DNA of 6,669 nucleotides, from the NCBI GenBank assembly GCA_902803675.1, contig CADCQZ010000434.1, positions 1 to 6,669 of the forward strand, read 5' to 3'. This DNA is from an uncultured Eubacteriales bacterium (GTDB taxonomy: Bacteria > Bacillota_A > Clostridia > Christensenellales > Aristaeellaceae). The notes under the pieces were generated by a model. The model had not been told where the DNA came from. It ran no database searches and saw only the letters and a program-made list of their open reading frames with translations. A program made the position numbers and the translations under genes. Numbering within the stretch: position 1 is the stretch's first letter; every line of letters starts with the position of its first letter. Below are positions 6,610 to 6,669 of this stretch, piece after piece.

Positions 6610-6669
6610 ATGATCCCATTCAACAGGCCGCCCTGCCTGGGCATCGAGATGGACCACATCAAGGCCGCC
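6610..6669 (+). CDS. Start of a probable DegT/DnrJ/EryC1/StrS sugar aminotransferase (partial)
   Basis: Only the first 20 codons are inside the window. They read MIPFNRPPCLGIEMDHIKAA, which follows the N-terminal pattern of the WecE-like branch of pyridoxal-phosphate sugar aminotransferases (MIPFN.PP..G.E...I..A). These enzymes place an amino group on nucleotide-linked keto sugars such as dTDP-4-keto-6-deoxy hexoses. The catalytic lysine would lie about 180 residues downstream and cannot be seen. The gene has its own promoter and a good ribosome binding site, so it may begin a new transcription unit, though read-through from the upstream genes remains possible because I see no convincing terminator. 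Pairing with the adjacent acetyltransferase would fit synthesis of an N-acetylated amino sugar. The family call rests on a short stretch and is only moderately sure. Confidence 0.65.
   Translation, partial: MIPFNRPPCLGIEMDHIKAA

Noticed and set aside
5709..6662. Minus-strand open frame (about 317 codons) opposite the acetyltransferase and the leader.
   Set aside because: It is a shadow of the hexapeptide-repeat gene, with regular H-G/D-H patterns that mirror the repeat codons, and it runs across the promoter and leader.
1..6669. CRISPR array, transposase, tRNA or rRNA, and phage attachment sites.
   Set aside because: No regularly spaced direct repeats, no terminal inverted repeats or transposase motifs, and no tRNA- or rRNA-like sequence were seen on either strand.

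Overview
The window is GC-rich (clearly above 60% in the genes) and carries a single co-directional plus-strand gene block with very tight spacing (overlaps of 8 bp or gaps of about 10-50 bp), AGGAG-type ribosome binding sites and one consensus sigma-70/sigma-A promoter. Gene content and style suggest a bacterial cell-surface glycan or glycolipid locus, possibly from a high-GC member of the Bacillota (Clostridia-like). The taxonomic guess is an inference from style and is weak.

Layout: (1) 103-1077, a membrane-anchored family-2 glycosyltransferase of the ArnC/GtrB (polyprenyl-phosphate sugar transferase) type; (2) 1089-2276, an ATP-grasp ligase; (3, 4) 2327-2680 and 2673-3020, two overlapping four-helix SMR/EamA-like membrane proteins resembling the ArnE/ArnF flippase pair; (5) 3037-5757, a large polytopic GT-C-like protein with a long C-terminal domain, apparently outside the membrane, that looks like a repeated ILEI/FAM3-type module; (6) 5799-6515, a left-handed beta-helix acetyltransferase of the xenobiotic acetyltransferase (XAT)/CatB type; (7) from 6610 running off the window, the first 20 codons of a probable DegT/DnrJ/EryC1/StrS sugar aminotransferase. 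The last gene has its own promoter (6495-6524), whose -35 box lies inside the acetyltransferase gene.

Proposed joint role (inference): the aminotransferase and acetyltransferase, perhaps with the ATP-grasp ligase adding an amino acid or similar acyl group, make or decorate an amino sugar. The GT2 enzyme loads a sugar on undecaprenyl phosphate, the SMR pair flips the lipid-linked sugar across the membrane, and the GT-C protein transfers it to an extracytoplasmic acceptor that its C-terminal module may bind. This is the logic of the Gtr (O-antigen modification) and Arn (lipid A modification) systems, with an ArnE/F-like pair and an unusual GT-C receptor module. The most notable items are the GT-C/ILEI-like fusion with its B-A-B-A internal duplication, the opposite charge bias of the two SMR proteins, and the internal promoter with a structured leader.
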